Source of the DNA: JASFEQ01 sp050122535
GTDB lineage: Bacteria > Desulfobacterota > DSM-4660 > Desulfatiglandales > HGW-15
Reading direction: 5' to 3'
Assembly: GCA_050122535.1 (NCBI GenBank)
Contig: JASFIT010000326.1
Coordinates: 1 to 5,556, forward strand
Length of the DNA stretch: 5,556 nt
In this document: one piece after another, positions 5,421 to 5,556 of the stretch
How the letters are laid out: every line of letters starts with the position of its first letter
How positions within the stretch are numbered: the first letter of the stretch is position 1
Position numbers and translations under genes: made by a program
The notes under the pieces: model-generated
Seen by the model: only the letters and a program-made list of their open reading frames with translations
Databases searched by the model: none
Told to the model about the DNA's origin: nothing

Positions 5421-5556
5421 GTGAAGAAAAACTCAGATCCTTCACCTTTTTCGACAGATTCAAATGTAACCTTCAATAAAATTGAATTTGACCAGACCCT
5501 CGATTATGGCAAGAAACCTTCACTTTTTAGACAGAATTTAAGACCACAATATCTAG
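5421..5556 (+). CDS. Possible 5' end of an unrecognised gene, cut by the window edge
   Basis: A GTG at 5421 follows a strong ribosome binding site, AGGAGGG (5406-5412), by 8 bases, and the frame stays open for 45 codons to the right edge. The overlapping ATG at 5419 is followed at once by TGA, so GTG is the only sensible start. The peptide starts MKKNSDPSPFSTDSN and is polar, with no signal peptide or known domain. It contains a DNA-level direct repeat (5439-5464 and 5517-5541) whose two copies drift out of frame relative to each other, which argues against constrained coding. I do not recognise it. Confidence 0.45.
   Translation, partial: MKKNSDPSPFSTDSNVTFNKIEFDQTLDYGKKPSLFRQNLRPQYL
5439..5541. 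repeat. Two imperfect direct repeats near the right edge
   Basis: CCTTCACCTTTTTCGACAG begins at 5439 and CCTTCACTTTTTAGACAG at 5517. They share the order CCTTCAC, T-run, GACAGA, with one base deleted in the second. A related CTTCACTTTTTGGC string occurs on the minus strand from 2608 to 2595, so this may be a dispersed intergenic motif. Confidence 0.5.

Noticed and set aside
1..5556. CRISPR array, tRNA or rRNA genes, toxin-antitoxin pair, integrase gene
   Set aside because: I looked for regularly spaced repeats, cloverleaf arms with a T-loop, rRNA-conserved stretches, small paired ORFs and tyrosine recombinase motifs, and saw none.

Overview
The window is a gene-poor, repeat-rich accessory stretch from a bacterium that is probably Gram-negative. 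The evidence is an outer-membrane-type lipoprotein with a BamE/SmpA-like fold signature, a Sec-exported periplasmic-type protein and an integron-type attC site. Most of the DNA is AT-rich. One exception is a GC-rich scrap of an alkyl sulfatase gene near the left end (hand counts: 39/60 G+C at 361-420 against 17/60 at 901-960). The taxon cannot be fixed from this sequence.

Layout: 1-222 has no supported gene. 223-561 is a relic of an alkyl/aryl-sulfatase (BDS1/SdsA1 family) that has lost its catalytic domain and has an in-frame internal deletion. 653-1012 encodes a small lipoprotein with a SmpA/OmlA-like domain. 1013-1987 is a long gap with short palindromes, one copy of a 50-base dispersed repeat and a possible promoter plus hairpin leader. 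1988-2452 encodes a small secreted protein resembling DUF2141. 2453-2761 is intergenic with two hairpins. 2762-3449 reads as a complete integron gene cassette: a SnoaL-like (NTF2-fold) ORF at 2805-3341 followed by an attC site at about 3391-3456. No integrase lies in the window. 3450-3596 holds a second copy of the 50-base repeat. About 3597-5350 is an IS1182-family insertion sequence with a full-length DDE transposase on the minus strand. At 5421 a GTG start with a strong ribosome binding site opens a frame that runs off the right edge.

The genes do not look like one pathway or operon. Each is separated by long spacers, and the region looks like a place where mobile DNA lands and decays: a sulfatase fragment, an orphan integron cassette, an IS element and dispersed repeats. 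The strongest unusual finding is the cassette. Its attC has the paired arms and single extrahelical base typical of integron sites, and its R'' box pairs better with a site 43 bases upstream of the ORF than with the adjacent R' box, as expected for a mobile cassette. I found no convincing new multi-gene system.
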